A stretch of 34,294 bases of DNA from Dactylosporangium aurantiacum (GCF_000716715.1 NZ_JNYJ01000066.1:1-34294); one strand, 5' to 3'. Numbered from the stretch's first letter, positions 14,660 to 23,411 are shown. A program made the numbers and translations. Notes: generated by a model from the letters alone, not told the origin.

Positions 14660-15607
14660 ATGGCTCTGACCGTTGGTGACGTCGCGCGGTTCGAGGCGGC
14701 CCGGCCGCGGCTGGAGGCCATCGCCTACCGCATGCTCGGCTCCGCGGCGGAGGCCGAGGACGCGGTGCAGGAGACGTTCCTGCGCTGGCAGGGCGCCGGC
14801 CACGAGCGCATCGAGGTGCTCGAGGCCTGGCTGACGAAGGTCCTCACCAACATCTGCCTCAACCAGCTCACGTCGGCGCGGGCGCGGCGCGAGGTGTACG
14901 TGGGCCAGTGGCTGCCGGAGCCGCTGCTCGCCGGGGACCCGATGCTGGGTCCGGCCGACACCGTGGAGCAGCGCGAGTCGGTGTCCTACGCGGTGCTCAC
15001 GCTGCTGGAGCGGCTCACGCCGAACGAGCGGGCGGTGTACGTGCTGCGCGCCGCGTTCGACTACCCGCACCGCGAGATCGCCGCGATCCTCGACATCAGC
15101 GAGGCCACCAGCCAGCAGATCTTCCACCGGGCCAGGCAGCACGTGGCGGAGGGCCGGGCGCGCACGGAGATCGACGAGGCCGCGGCGCGGCGGATCGTCG
15201 AGGAGTTCCTGGCGGCCGCCACCAGCGGGCGGACCGAGCCGCTCGTGCGGCTGCTCACCGGGGACGCCGTGTCGATCGGCGACGGCGGCGGGAAGGTACC
15301 GGCGCGGGCGAAGGCGTTCGAGGGTGCCCTCGCGGTGGCGAAGTTCGTGCGGGGCCTGTTCCAGCCGGGTGCGGCGAAGCGCGCCGCCGCCGGCGGGTCG
15401 GCCGAGATCTACGCCACGACCGCCAACGGCGGGCCGGCGGTGGTGGCCGTCGTGGACGGGCGGGTCGTCGGGGTCATGTGCCTGGAGGTCACCGCCGGCG
15501 GCATCGCGGCGCTGCGCAACCAGGTCAACCCCGACAAGCTCGGCCGCGCGACCGAGCGCTGGGCGGCCTCGGGCGGACACGGCAAGCCGCTGTTCACCGC
15601 GTTCTAG
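14660..15607 (+). CDS. sigJ: ECF41-family RNA polymerase sigma factor (SigJ-like)
   Basis: A 315-aa sigma factor. The sigma-2 region (about 8-75) contains IAYRMLGSAAEAEDAVQETFLRW, and the sigma-4 region (about 105-165) contains LTPNERAVYVLRAAFDYPHREIA with its helix-turn-helix. The C-terminal 130 residues form a SnoaL-like extension that acts in place of an anti-sigma factor in this group. All three ECF41 signatures are present: WLPEP (84-88) in the linker, DGGGK (208-212) and NPDKL (290-294) in the extension. The extension both inhibits and supports activity, so removal of its tail changes output (known for the family). ATG 14660 is the natural start. The gene is followed after 91 bases by an oxidoreductase, the usual partner class for ECF41. 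Confidence 0.95.
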   Translation: MALTVGDVARFEAARPRLEAIAYRMLGSAAEAEDAVQETFLRWQGAGHERIEVLEAWLTKVLTNICLNQLTSARARREVYVGQWLPEPLLAGDPMLGPADTVEQRESVSYAVLTLLERLTPNERAVYVLRAAFDYPHREIAAILDISEATSQQIFHRARQHVAEGRARTEIDEAAARRIVEEFLAAATSGRTEPLVRLLTGDAVSIGDGGGKVPARAKAFEGALAVAKFVRGLFQPGAAKRAAAGGSAEIYATTANGGPAVVAVVDGRVVGVMCLEVTAGGIAALRNQVNPDKLGRATERWAASGGHGKPLFTAF

Positions 15608-15638
15608 CGGGCGTGTGAGCCGCTTCACATCGCATCCC

Positions 15639-15667
15639 TGTCAGCAAACGGCGGGCCGCCCGGTTCA
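15639..15667 (+). promoter_or_regulatory. Candidate ECF41-type promoter before the oxidoreductase
   Basis: TGTCAGC at 15639-15645 resembles the TGTCA-type -35 reported for ECF41 targets; 16 bases later comes GGTTC, which only loosely fits the expected -10. Position (about 32 bases before the ATG) and family behaviour, in which ECF41 factors drive the neighbouring gene, support the call more than the -10 does. Confidence 0.35.
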
Positions 15668-15698
15668 AGGGGCACAACCGCACGACAGGAGCAGGGAC

Positions 15699-16868
15699 AT
15701 GCCGCACCGCATCATCGTTCTGGGCGCCGGGTACGCCGGTGCCATCGCCGCCGGCCGGCTCGCCAAGCGGCTGCGCCGCGAGGACGTCGCCATCACCCTG
15801 GTCAACGCCGAGCCGGACTTCGTCGAACGGGTCCGCATGCACCAGCTGGCCACCGGCCAGCCGCTCAAGCCCCGGCCGTTCAGCGCGATGTTCGCCGGCA
15901 CCGGCGTCCAGCTGCGCATCGCCACGGTCACCGCCGTGGACGCCGACCGCCGGACCGTCACCGTCGACGGTGAGGAGCTCGGCTACGACACCCTCGTCTA
16001 CGCGCTCGGCAGCCGCTGGAACCCCCAGGGCGTCCCCGGCACCGCCGAGCACGCCGACGAGCTCGCCAGCCGCCCCGGCGCGCTGCGGCTGCGCGACCGC
16101 CTGGCCCGCCTCGACGCCGGGCAGCCCGTGGTCGTCGTCGGCGGCGGCCTCACCGGGCTGGAGGCCGCGACCGAGATCGCCGAGGCGCGCCCGGACCTCA
16201 AGGTCGCCCTCGCCGCCCACGGCGCGCTCGGCGACTGGCTGTCCGACAAGGGCCGCGCGCACCTGTGGAAGGTCACCGCCCGGCTCGGGATCACCGTGCA
16301 CGAGCACACCGCCGTCACCCGGGTCGAGCACGACGCCGTCGTCACCGCAGACGGCCGTACCATCGCCGCCGCGGTCACGGTGTGGACCGCCGGGTTCGCC
16401 GTCCACCCGATCGCGCGGGCCAGCGGTCTGGAGGTCACCGACACCGGCCGGATCGTCGTCGACGGCACCATGCGCTCGGTGTCCCATCCGCAGGTGTACG
16501 CCGTCGGCGACGCCGCCTTCGCCATGGGTGCCGGGGACAAGCCGCTGCGGATGTCGTGCGCGACCGGCACCCCGATGGCGTGGCAGGCCGCTGACGCGAT
16601 CGCCGCGCGCCTGACCGGCGGGAAGCTGCCGAACACCCCGCTGCGCTACTTCAACCAGTGCATCTCGCTGGGGCGCAAGGAGGGGCTCATCCAGTACGTG
16701 ACCGCCGACGACCGGGCCGTCTCCGCGGTCCTCACCGGCCGGCTCGCCGCGGTCTACAAGGAGCTGATCTGCAAGGGCGCGGCCTGGGGCGTCGCCAACC
16801 CGACCCTGGGCCTGCCCTCCCGCCGGCACCCCGTCACCGCCGAAGCCGCGGTCACCGCCGGCGCGTAG
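15699..16868 (+). CDS. NDH-2-like FAD-dependent NAD(P)H oxidoreductase, ECF41 partner
   Basis: A 389-aa flavoprotein of the pyridine nucleotide-disulphide oxidoreductase/type II NADH dehydrogenase class. The FAD site is VLGAGYAGAIAAGRL near the N-terminus; the NAD(P)H site is VVVGGGLTGLEAATEI in the middle; the second FAD contact is VYAVGDAAFA near residue 270. There is no CxxxxC redox pair and no C-terminal membrane anchor, so it probably passes electrons from NAD(P)H to a quinone or other small acceptor at or near the membrane. ATG 15699 has AGGAG nine bases upstream. As the gene next to an ECF41 factor it fits the conserved oxidoreductase/decarboxylase/epimerase partner position. A 21-bp hairpin ends the unit at 16911-16969. 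Confidence 0.88.
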   Translation: MPHRIIVLGAGYAGAIAAGRLAKRLRREDVAITLVNAEPDFVERVRMHQLATGQPLKPRPFSAMFAGTGVQLRIATVTAVDADRRTVTVDGEELGYDTLVYALGSRWNPQGVPGTAEHADELASRPGALRLRDRLARLDAGQPVVVVGGGLTGLEAATEIAEARPDLKVALAAHGALGDWLSDKGRAHLWKVTARLGITVHEHTAVTRVEHDAVVTADGRTIAAAVTVWTAGFAVHPIARASGLEVTDTGRIVVDGTMRSVSHPQVYAVGDAAFAMGAGDKPLRMSCATGTPMAWQAADAIAARLTGGKLPNTPLRYFNQCISLGRKEGLIQYVTADDRAVSAVLTGRLAAVYKELICKGAAWGVANPTLGLPSRRHPVTAEAAVTAGA

Positions 16869-16910
16869 CCGGTCGCTGCCCGGCCGGGCCGCACCTGTGG
16901 CGGCCGACCG

Positions 16911-16969
16911 GGCTCGTCGCGCGGTACGACGTCACACGCCGACCTTGTCGTCGTACCGCGCGACGAGCC
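16911..16969. terminator. Long perfect hairpin between convergent genes
   Basis: A 21-bp perfect inverted repeat, arms 16911-16931 and 16949-16969, with a 17-base loop. It lies 42 bases after the oxidoreductase stop. The loop holds the stop codon of the small minus-strand ORF ending at 16932, whose last codons form one arm. No U-tract follows. It is probably a bidirectional terminator. Confidence 0.75.
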
Positions 16970-17198
16970 GGGCCGCGACCGCGTCCCGGTTCGACGGCCG
17001 GCCCTCGTCGGGGCTGTCGACGGTGTCGGACAGCGGCCACTGCCCGTCGATCCAGCCGGCCGCCTCCGACATCGTGCGCCACGTCGCGAGCGCCGCGACG
17101 ACCCCGAGGACCTGCTCGCCCGGCACGACGTCACCGCCCCTGCTGCTGACCGGCCCGGACCACACCGCGCTGGTGCACGTCCACGCCGCGATCGCCAT
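16932..17198 (-). CDS. Hypothetical small protein
   Basis: An open frame of 88 aa if started at ATG 17198. The C-terminal two-thirds reads like a real protein: VVPGEQVLGVVAALATWRTM, then SEAAGWIDGQWPLSDTVDSP, then NRDAVAARLVARYDDKVGV, with balanced composition and nearly all G/C third positions. No family is recognised. The N-terminal part is less certain because no Shine-Dalgarno precedes ATG 17198; GTG codons further in (in GDVVPGE) are alternative starts. The opposite strand also has an open frame whose ATG (17197) shares the CATG with this one, so the coding strand at 17196-17307 is not settled. The stop lies in the loop of the 21-bp hairpin. Downstream of the permease pair on the same strand, it could be the end of that transcript. 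Confidence 0.4.
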   Translation of the reverse strand: MAIAAWTCTSAVWSGPVSSRGGDVVPGEQVLGVVAALATWRTMSEAAGWIDGQWPLSDTVDSPDEGRPSNRDAVAARLVARYDDKVGV

Positions 17199-17316
17199 GA
17201 ACACGACGGCCCGCTTCCGGCTGTGGCTGTGGCACCTGCTGGCCTGCGCCTGGCTGGTGTTCCGGGCCCGCGTCACCGGCGGCGAGGCGGCCCTGCCCGG
17301 CGCATAGCGCACCGCA

Positions 17317-17331
17317 CCGGCCGAACGCCGG
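17317..17331 (-). terminator. Possible short hairpin after the permease operon
   Basis: CCGGC-N5-GCCGG, eight bases after the stop of the second permease gene. Only 5 bp of stem, so it is weak. Confidence 0.25.
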
Positions 17332-17338
17332 CGCGGGG

Positions 17339-20062
17339 TCAGCGTTCGCCGATGCGCAGCGCCGCCGCCAGCCGCCCGCGGCGGCGCCGTGCCGATTCGA
17401 CGCCCACGCCGACGGCGACCGTCACCAGGAACAGCAGCGGCAGGCCACCGAGCAGGAGCCACGGCGGGGTCAGGACCGGATCGGTGGCCTGCCCGGTGAC
17501 CCGCGGCAGCGACAGGGGTCGCAGCGTCGCGCCGGCGAGGAGCACGCCGAGCAGCGGGCCGGTCAGACCGGCGAACGCCACGGCCGGCAGCAGCTCCCCG
17601 GCCGCGACCCGGCCGGCGTCCCGCGGGCGCAGGCCGAGGGTACGCAGGCGGCTGATCGTCAGCCACCGCTGCGGCGCCTGCACCGCCGCGCCCAGCGCCA
17701 GCCCCAGCAGCCCGAGCGCCACCAGGGTGAGCACCGATGCCGCCGCGAGGTTCAGCAGGCCGGAGACCAGCGGGGCGCCGTGCAGGGACCGCACGACGCC
17801 GGTGCGCAGGACGGCGTGCCCGGCGCCGGCGCCGGCGGCGGCCCGTTCGGCGCCGGGGCCGCTCACCCAGATCGTGTTCGGTGCGACCGGCATCCCGGCG
17901 GCGGTGAGCGTCGCGGCGTCCACGAGCACGACGTCGCCGGGGCCACCGACCGTGGAGGCGGCACCGACCGCGGGGGCGGCACCGACCGCGACGAGCGGGA
18001 TCGGCGGTTGGCCGGCCCGGCGCAGCTCCAGGCGCATCCCGGGGCGCAGGCTGCCGTCGGCCGAGCGCACCAGCGCGGGCACGGCATCCCCGGCCGGCGC
18101 CGCCAGCCGGCCCGCCGGCAACGTCCCCGGCAGCGGCGTGTCGGCGAGCATCCGGCCGTACCCGTCCGCGTCCACGGCCACCAGCCGCGTCGTGACGACG
18201 ACCTCGGCGGTGGCGACCTGCACCGCGTCGCTGACCTGTGCGGTGACGACGTGCCGGACCCCGGGCGCGGCGGCGATCCGCCGGGCCGGTCCGTCGGCGG
18301 TCGCGGCACTGAAGTCGACGCCGGCGTCGGCGCCGAGGTCGAGGCGGGCGTCGGCGCCGACGGTCCGCCAGGCGGTGTCCCGGATGCCGGCCTCGACGGT
18401 GGCGCCGACGGTGAGCACGAACGACGCCAGTGCCGCGGCGGCGGCCAGCGTGACCACCGGCAGTCCGCGGCCGGCGGTGGACGCGGCACGCGCGACGCCG
18501 AACACGGCGACCGGGTGCCGGGAACGCAACGCCTGCCGCAACAGCAGGCGCGTGCCGGGCGGCAGCAGCCGCGCCAGCAGCAGCCCGCCGGCGAGCGCGC
18601 CGAGCGTAGGTGCGCTCGCCGGCAGCGCCGTGCCGCCCCCGGGGTCGACGCCGCGCTGCCGCAACGCGACGAAGGCGGCCGCCGCGACCGTCAGGACCGT
18701 GCCCTCCAGGACCAGGCGGCGCAGGTGACCCGTGGACGCGGTGAACTGCCCGGCGGCACGGTTCGCCGGCGCGGGCCGGTCGTCGGTGGCCCGGCCCGCG
18801 GCGCGGACGCCGAGGACCGGCGGGCCGACGGCCGCGGCGAGGACCACCGGCACCGTCCACGCCCAGGCGACGGCGGGCCCGACCGCCCGGGCGGCGGCCA
18901 GCCCGGCCGCGGCGGCCACGGCCGCCGTCACCGCGGACTCCAGCAGCAGCTCGGCGCCGAGGGCCGGCAGGGCCGCGCCGCGGTGCCGGGCGAGGACCAG
19001 CGCCGGCACCCGCCGGCTCACCAGCAGGTCCGCGACGAGCGTCAGCACCAGGACCGCGACGGCGACGACGCCGGTCAGCAGGACCGACATCTGCACGGAC
19101 GCGGCCTCGATGTCCCCGGCGACGTCGTGCAGCACGGTGTCGAGCCGGGTGTTCCACGCCAGCCGGGTGCCGGGCGCGCTGGGGGCGGCCGAGCCCGCCT
19201 CGAGGGCGACCGCGGCGGCGCCGACCGTGTGCCCGACGTCCAGGGTGAACGCCTCGGGGCGCGGCGCGAGCGTCACCGTGGGCCGCAGCTCGTCGGCGTC
19301 GAAGGCGAGGCGGGCGTCGGGCAGGGAGTCGCGCGACAGCAGGCCACCGAGCCGGACGGTCCGCGTCCGGTCGGTGCCCGGGTCCGGCTCCAGCAGCCAC
19401 GGCGCCGGCCGCCACCGGGGGTCGGCGCGGTCCGTGGCGCGGAAGACCCCGCTGACCTCGACGAGCTTCGGCGCGCCCCGCTCGTCCGTCAGGGGGATCC
19501 GGTCCCCGGGCCGCACGCCCAGCGCGGCGGCGGTCGACTCGGACACCCCGACGCGCACCAGCCACGCCGTCTGGTACGGGACCTCGGCGTCGCCCTGCGC
19601 CGCGACGGCGGGCCCTGGTGCGCCGCCGGCCAGCCAGGTGACCGCGGGTTCGCCGCCGGCGGTCAGGTACGCCATCCGGAACGTGCGCGCCCGGTCCTCC
19701 CGCACGACCCTCAGCGTGGGGCTGACGACCGACGCGACGGGTGGCGCCAGCACCGCGCGCAGTGCCGGCTCGAGCTCGCCGAGCGCCCGCAGCCGGAGCA
19801 CGTCGACGTCATCGGCGAGACCGGGCGCGCGGAAGCGGCCCTTCGGCCCGGCGTCGGGCTCCCAGCGCGTGGTCGCGGTGACGTCGGCGTCGTCGCCGGC
19901 GCGCAGCACCGCGTCCCGGACGGCGTCGTCGGCGATGCCGGCCAGCAGGACCGGCGCCGCACCGGCCAGCGCGGTGACCAGCGCGACGACGGCCGCGCAC
20001 AGCAGCAGCGCGCCGCGGTCGGCGCGGGCCCGGCCGCGGACGCTGGGCCAGTGCGGCCTCAT
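17339..20062 (-). CDS. FtsX-like ABC-type permease, second gene of pair
   Basis: A 907-aa protein of the FtsX/MacB-type (ABC-3) permease superfamily, here with two FtsX-like halves. A first helix (VRGRARADRGALLLCAAVVALVTALAGAAPVLLAG) leads to a large extracytoplasmic region (about 45-340). Next come helices around 355-400 and the C-terminal block with TVGATVEAGI and a second extracytoplasmic domain, ending with three or four helices (including ASVLTLVALGLLGLALGAAV and PPWLLLGGLPLLFLVTVAVG). Such permeases work with an ABC ATPase to move lipids, lipoproteins or peptides, or transmit force to cell-wall hydrolases. ATG 20062 overlaps the stop of the upstream permease by 4 bp (ATGA), indicating translational coupling and probable heterodimer assembly. 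No ATPase gene is adjacent. The very high Ala/Val/Arg content is typical of this genus-level background. Confidence 0.8.
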   Translation of the reverse strand: MRPHWPSVRGRARADRGALLLCAAVVALVTALAGAAPVLLAGIADDAVRDAVLRAGDDADVTATTRWEPDAGPKGRFRAPGLADDVDVLRLRALGELEPALRAVLAPPVASVVSPTLRVVREDRARTFRMAYLTAGGEPAVTWLAGGAPGPAVAAQGDAEVPYQTAWLVRVGVSESTAAALGVRPGDRIPLTDERGAPKLVEVSGVFRATDRADPRWRPAPWLLEPDPGTDRTRTVRLGGLLSRDSLPDARLAFDADELRPTVTLAPRPEAFTLDVGHTVGAAAVALEAGSAAPSAPGTRLAWNTRLDTVLHDVAGDIEAASVQMSVLLTGVVAVAVLVLTLVADLLVSRRVPALVLARHRGAALPALGAELLLESAVTAAVAAAAGLAAARAVGPAVAWAWTVPVVLAAAVGPPVLGVRAAGRATDDRPAPANRAAGQFTASTGHLRRLVLEGTVLTVAAAAFVALRQRGVDPGGGTALPASAPTLGALAGGLLLARLLPPGTRLLLRQALRSRHPVAVFGVARAASTAGRGLPVVTLAAAAALASFVLTVGATVEAGIRDTAWRTVGADARLDLGADAGVDFSAATADGPARRIAAAPGVRHVVTAQVSDAVQVATAEVVVTTRLVAVDADGYGRMLADTPLPGTLPAGRLAAPAGDAVPALVRSADGSLRPGMRLELRRAGQPPIPLVAVGAAPAVGAASTVGGPGDVVLVDAATLTAAGMPVAPNTIWVSGPGAERAAAGAGAGHAVLRTGVVRSLHGAPLVSGLLNLAAASVLTLVALGLLGLALGAAVQAPQRWLTISRLRTLGLRPRDAGRVAAGELLPAVAFAGLTGPLLGVLLAGATLRPLSLPRVTGQATDPVLTPPWLLLGGLPLLFLVTVAVGVGVESARRRRGRLAAALRIGER

Positions 20063-23000
20063 GACGGCACCCGCAGGTCGGTGGTGTCGACCGGCCGGGT
20101 GCCGATCACGACCCCGGCGGTGACCAGGCAGCCGGCCAGGAGCAGGGCGAACGCCAGCGTCTCGGCGGGCCACGGCCACTGCGCGACGGCGCTCGGGTCG
20201 GGCGGGGCGCCGGTGTCGGCGCGCATGAGCAGCGGCGCGAGGACCGCGGTGGCGAGCGCGCCGACGGCGGCCCCGGCCACGCAGACGGGCGCGAGCAGCA
20301 GGACGTGCTGGCCGAGCAGCATGGTCCGGATCTGCCGCCGGGTCATGCCCAGGCCGCGCAGCCGGGCGGCCTGCCGCGCGTGGGCCTGCAGGTCGTGCGT
20401 GACGTGCAGCGCCACACCGGTGAACAGCAGCAGCGCGGCGGCCGGCACGAGCAGCCGCAGCGCGGCGGGCAGGCCGGCGGACAGCGGTCCGGCGGTGCGC
20501 CGGGCGGTCTCGGCGGCGCGGGTGGTGACGGTGCCCAGGTGCAGTGCCGCCGCCCCGGCCGCGGCGTCGGCGCGGGCCGGATCCCCGACCCACCACGCGT
20601 CCACCGGGGGTGCCAGGTCGCCGTGCACGACGAGCGCGCGGGACAGGGTGTCCAGGTCGGCGAGCAGCGCCGCGGCGCCGGGCGCCGACGGGACGGCGGG
20701 CAGCACGCCGGCGACGGTGACCGGGACGGAGGTGTCGCCGACGGTCAGGTCCAGCTGGGTGCCGGGTACGGCGTCCAGGGCGCTCGCCAGGTCGTCGGAG
20801 ACCGCGACCGGCACGGCTCCAGGGTCGGCGAAGGCGGTGGCGACGACCTCGCGGGTGGCCTGCGGCGGGCCGCCGGGCGGCAGGGTCGCCGCCAGCCGTA
20901 CCAGCGTGGCGGCGCCGGTCGCGGTCACCGTCACCTCGGGGGCGGTGACCTGATCCGGTGCCGAGCGGGCGACGCCCGCGGTCCAGGTGCCGTCGGCGGT
21001 GCCGTCGCCGGCCTCGGCGCCGCCGCCGGTCGCGGGGACGGCCAGGTCGACGGTGACGCGGTCGGCCTCCTCCCCTGCCGCGCCGTCCGGTCCGCCGGCC
21101 AGCGACAGCAGCACCGCGACGAGGCGCAGCGGCCGGGTCGCCACGCAGGGCGTCAGCGGGTACGGCCGGCCGTCGAGCGGGACCGGCCCGCCGGGGCAGG
21201 CCGTCCGCAGGCCGGTGGCGTCCTGCAGGAGCAGCTTCGGGGTCGCGGTCGTCGCGCCGGCGCCGCCCGCCGTGCCGGTCACCGTCACCGTGGCGCCGGC
21301 CGGGACCGCGACGCCGAGGGCCGGGGCCGGCGGGGCCAGCGCGGCGGTGGCCGCTGCCCAGCCACCGGCGCTCGGCGGGCGCCCACGCAGCAGGTCACCG
21401 GCGCGCGTGGTGTCCACGGCGACCAGCCGGGCCGCGTCGCCGCCGCCGAGCCACTGCCCGACGGCGACGCTGCGGTCGGTGGCCGGGCTGACCGTCCCGC
21501 CGGTGGCCGTGCGCACCGCCGCGCCGTCACCGGGCGAGGGTGCCGCGTCGAGGGTCAGCGCGAGGTCGGTGCCGACGGCCAGGTCGGCCTGGTCGCGCTG
21601 CGAACGGTCCCAGGTGGCGTCGAGGGCGACCCCGAACGTCGTCGCCGCGCACGCCAGGGCGATCAGCAGGCCGGCGGCGGTGGCCTGCGGCCGCCGGGCG
21701 GCACCGGAGGCGGCCATCGGCCAGGTGAGCCCGGCGGACCGGCCGGCGAGCCGGTCCACCATGGACAGTGCCGGTCGTTGCAGGCGCAGCGCCAGCAGCC
21801 CGCCCGCGATCAGCAGCAGGGCCGGCACGAGCGTGCGTACCGTGTCGGCGGCGAGCACCGGCTCGGCGCGCACCTGCCACCAGCCGGCGGCGGCCAGCAG
21901 CACCACGGCCAGGTCACCGCCGGAGTGCGCCAGTGCGGCCCGCCGGCCGCGCGGGCGGGCACGCGACGGGTCACCCGCGGCGAGCCCGGTGAGCAGCACG
22001 ACGAGCGCGGCGGCGGCCGTGGACACGGCGAGGAGCTGGCCGCCGGTGAGGCGGGGCGATGTGGCGAGCCCGGCTGCGGCCGGCGCCGGCAGGTGCGTGA
22101 TGCCGGCGTGCAGCAGGGACGACGCCGGCAGGGCGACCGCGGCGGCGAGGACGGCGAGCACGGCGGCCTCGGCGGCGGCGGTCAGGGCGAGTCGCCGGCG
22201 GCTGGCGCCCATGGCGGACAGCAGCGCCGCCTCCCCGGCGCGCACGTCGGCGGTGAGCCGGCCGGCCAGGACGAGCGTGGCCACGGTCAGGACGCCGCCG
22301 AGCACGGCGACGGCCAGCACCAGCGCGTCGGTGACCTGCTGGTGCCGGCGGGCGGTGGCCAGCGTCGCGGGCAGTGCGGAGGCGACCCGTTCGCTCTTCA
22401 CCCGGCCCTCGAGGATCCGGGCCAGCCTGCGGTCGGCGCCGCCGACGGCCCGGGCGACGCCGGCGAGGTCGTCGTGCCGGGCGGCGGACAGGTCCGGGCG
22501 GGCGACGAGCTCCATCCGGCTGAGGGTCGAGCCGCTGGTGAGCAGGTCGGCGAAGTCCACGATGAACGGGCCGAACGCTCCGGACGGCTGGTTCGCGGTG
22601 CCTTCGTCGTAGGTGAGGTCGACGCCGGCGCCGCCGAGCAGGTCCCGCTGCCAGCCGGTGCCGGGCAGCGGCCGGGCGACGCCGACGACGAGCACGTCGA
22701 CGGCCGCGGCGCCATCGGCGACCAGTTCGGCGCCCAGGTGTACGGGGCTGCCGGCGGCGAGTCCGAGGCTCCGCGCCGTCGCCTCGAGCACGACGGCCTC
22801 CAGCGGTGCGGGCGGTCCGGCGGTCTGCGGTGCCCGCCGCGGCCAGCGGCCGGACGTCAGGGCGGCGCGGTCCGCCGGCCGTTCGATCCCCGACAGGTAC
22901 GCCACCGCCGGCGTCCCGGCCGCGCCGGCCGGGGTGTCCGGCAGGGTCCGCATCGCCGAGGTGGCCTGCCCGGCCGTGGTGACGGGCAGCGGCGCCACCG

Positions 23001-23253
23001 TCGAGGTCAGCAGGGCACGCGTGTCCGCGGCGACCGACGCCGCTTCATGACCGGCGACGGTGGCGGTGTACGCGGTGACCTCCACGTCCCCGGGTGCGGC
23101 CCGGGCGGCGGCGACCTCCAGCGCCCGGCCGCCGGTCTCGGTCACCAGCAGGGCGCACACGCCCAGCAGCGTCCCGCCGACGGCCACGACGCTCAGCAGC
23201 GCGGCCAGGAACCGCCACTGGACCCGGGCCCGGCGGGCCGCGAACCTCAGCAC
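20059..23253 (-). CDS. FtsX-like ABC-type permease, first gene of pair
   Basis: A 1064-aa permease with the duplicated FtsX layout. The N-terminus VLRFAARRARVQWRFLAALL enters the first helix; a long extracytoplasmic domain (about 40-310) follows. Helices come next (DALVLAVAVLGGVLTVATLV; then the short cytoplasmic AMGASRRRLALTAAAEAAVL, the classical FtsX loop where the ATPase couples). After further helices there is a second extracytoplasmic domain, and last comes the helix block with RLRGLGMTRRQIRTMLLGQH, a second coupling loop. GTG 23253 is chosen because third-position GC is low upstream and becomes typical from there; the longest frame would need a TTG at 23364. Its start overlaps the stop of a 32-codon upstream ORF. 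The two coupling loops imply an ABC ATPase partner, which is not in the window. Confidence 0.8.
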   Translation of the reverse strand: MLRFAARRARVQWRFLAALLSVVAVGGTLLGVCALLVTETGGRALEVAAARAAPGDVEVTAYTATVAGHEAASVAADTRALLTSTVAPLPVTTAGQATSAMRTLPDTPAGAAGTPAVAYLSGIERPADRAALTSGRWPRRAPQTAGPPAPLEAVVLEATARSLGLAAGSPVHLGAELVADGAAAVDVLVVGVARPLPGTGWQRDLLGGAGVDLTYDEGTANQPSGAFGPFIVDFADLLTSGSTLSRMELVARPDLSAARHDDLAGVARAVGGADRRLARILEGRVKSERVASALPATLATARRHQQVTDALVLAVAVLGGVLTVATLVLAGRLTADVRAGEAALLSAMGASRRRLALTAAAEAAVLAVLAAAVALPASSLLHAGITHLPAPAAAGLATSPRLTGGQLLAVSTAAAALVVLLTGLAAGDPSRARPRGRRAALAHSGGDLAVVLLAAAGWWQVRAEPVLAADTVRTLVPALLLIAGGLLALRLQRPALSMVDRLAGRSAGLTWPMAASGAARRPQATAAGLLIALACAATTFGVALDATWDRSQRDQADLAVGTDLALTLDAAPSPGDGAAVRTATGGTVSPATDRSVAVGQWLGGGDAARLVAVDTTRAGDLLRGRPPSAGGWAAATAALAPPAPALGVAVPAGATVTVTGTAGGAGATTATPKLLLQDATGLRTACPGGPVPLDGRPYPLTPCVATRPLRLVAVLLSLAGGPDGAAGEEADRVTVDLAVPATGGGAEAGDGTADGTWTAGVARSAPDQVTAPEVTVTATGAATLVRLAATLPPGGPPQATREVVATAFADPGAVPVAVSDDLASALDAVPGTQLDLTVGDTSVPVTVAGVLPAVPSAPGAAALLADLDTLSRALVVHGDLAPPVDAWWVGDPARADAAAGAAALHLGTVTTRAAETARRTAGPLSAGLPAALRLLVPAAALLLFTGVALHVTHDLQAHARQAARLRGLGMTRRQIRTMLLGQHVLLLAPVCVAGAAVGALATAVLAPLLMRADTGAPPDPSAVAQWPWPAETLAFALLLAGCLVTAGVVIGTRPVDTTDLRVPS

Positions 23254-23345
23254 GGGCCGGACCCGGGCACCGGCGGGAGGGTCCAGGACATCATTTCCCC
23301 GGCGTGTGGCGGACTCGGCGGGCGCAGGCGTGTGAACGCTAACAT
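23247..23345 (-). CDS. Possible 32-codon leader ORF overlapping the permease start
   Basis: ATG 23345 lies nine bases after AGGG and opens a frame of 32 codons (starts MLAFTRLRPPSPP, ends GSGPC) whose TGA (23249-23247) overlaps the GTG 23253 region of the permease. Since that GTG lacks a Shine-Dalgarno, reading the leader could deliver ribosomes to it. Composition is not convincing as a stable protein. Confidence 0.25.
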   Translation of the reverse strand: MLAFTRLRPPSPPHAGEMMSWTLPPVPGSGPC

Positions 23346-23374
23346 CGCTCGATTCCCTCCACAAGACCGCAGCC

Positions 23375-23411
23375 GCCGCCCGGCCGCGCCCGGGCGGCGC
23401 GGCCGGGCGGC
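23375..23411 (-). terminator. Hairpin terminator of the KduD-type SDR operon
   Basis: A perfect 14-bp stem (23375-23388 with 23398-23411) and a 9-base loop, 13 bases after the SDR stop and before the permease leader. GC-only and without U-tract. It separates the sugar operon from the permease pair. Confidence 0.8.

Noticed and set aside
17339..20596. N-terminal extension of the second permease up to 20596
   Set aside because: The extension is Arg-rich and overlaps the upstream permease in another frame; ATG 20062 with the ATGA overlap is a much better start.
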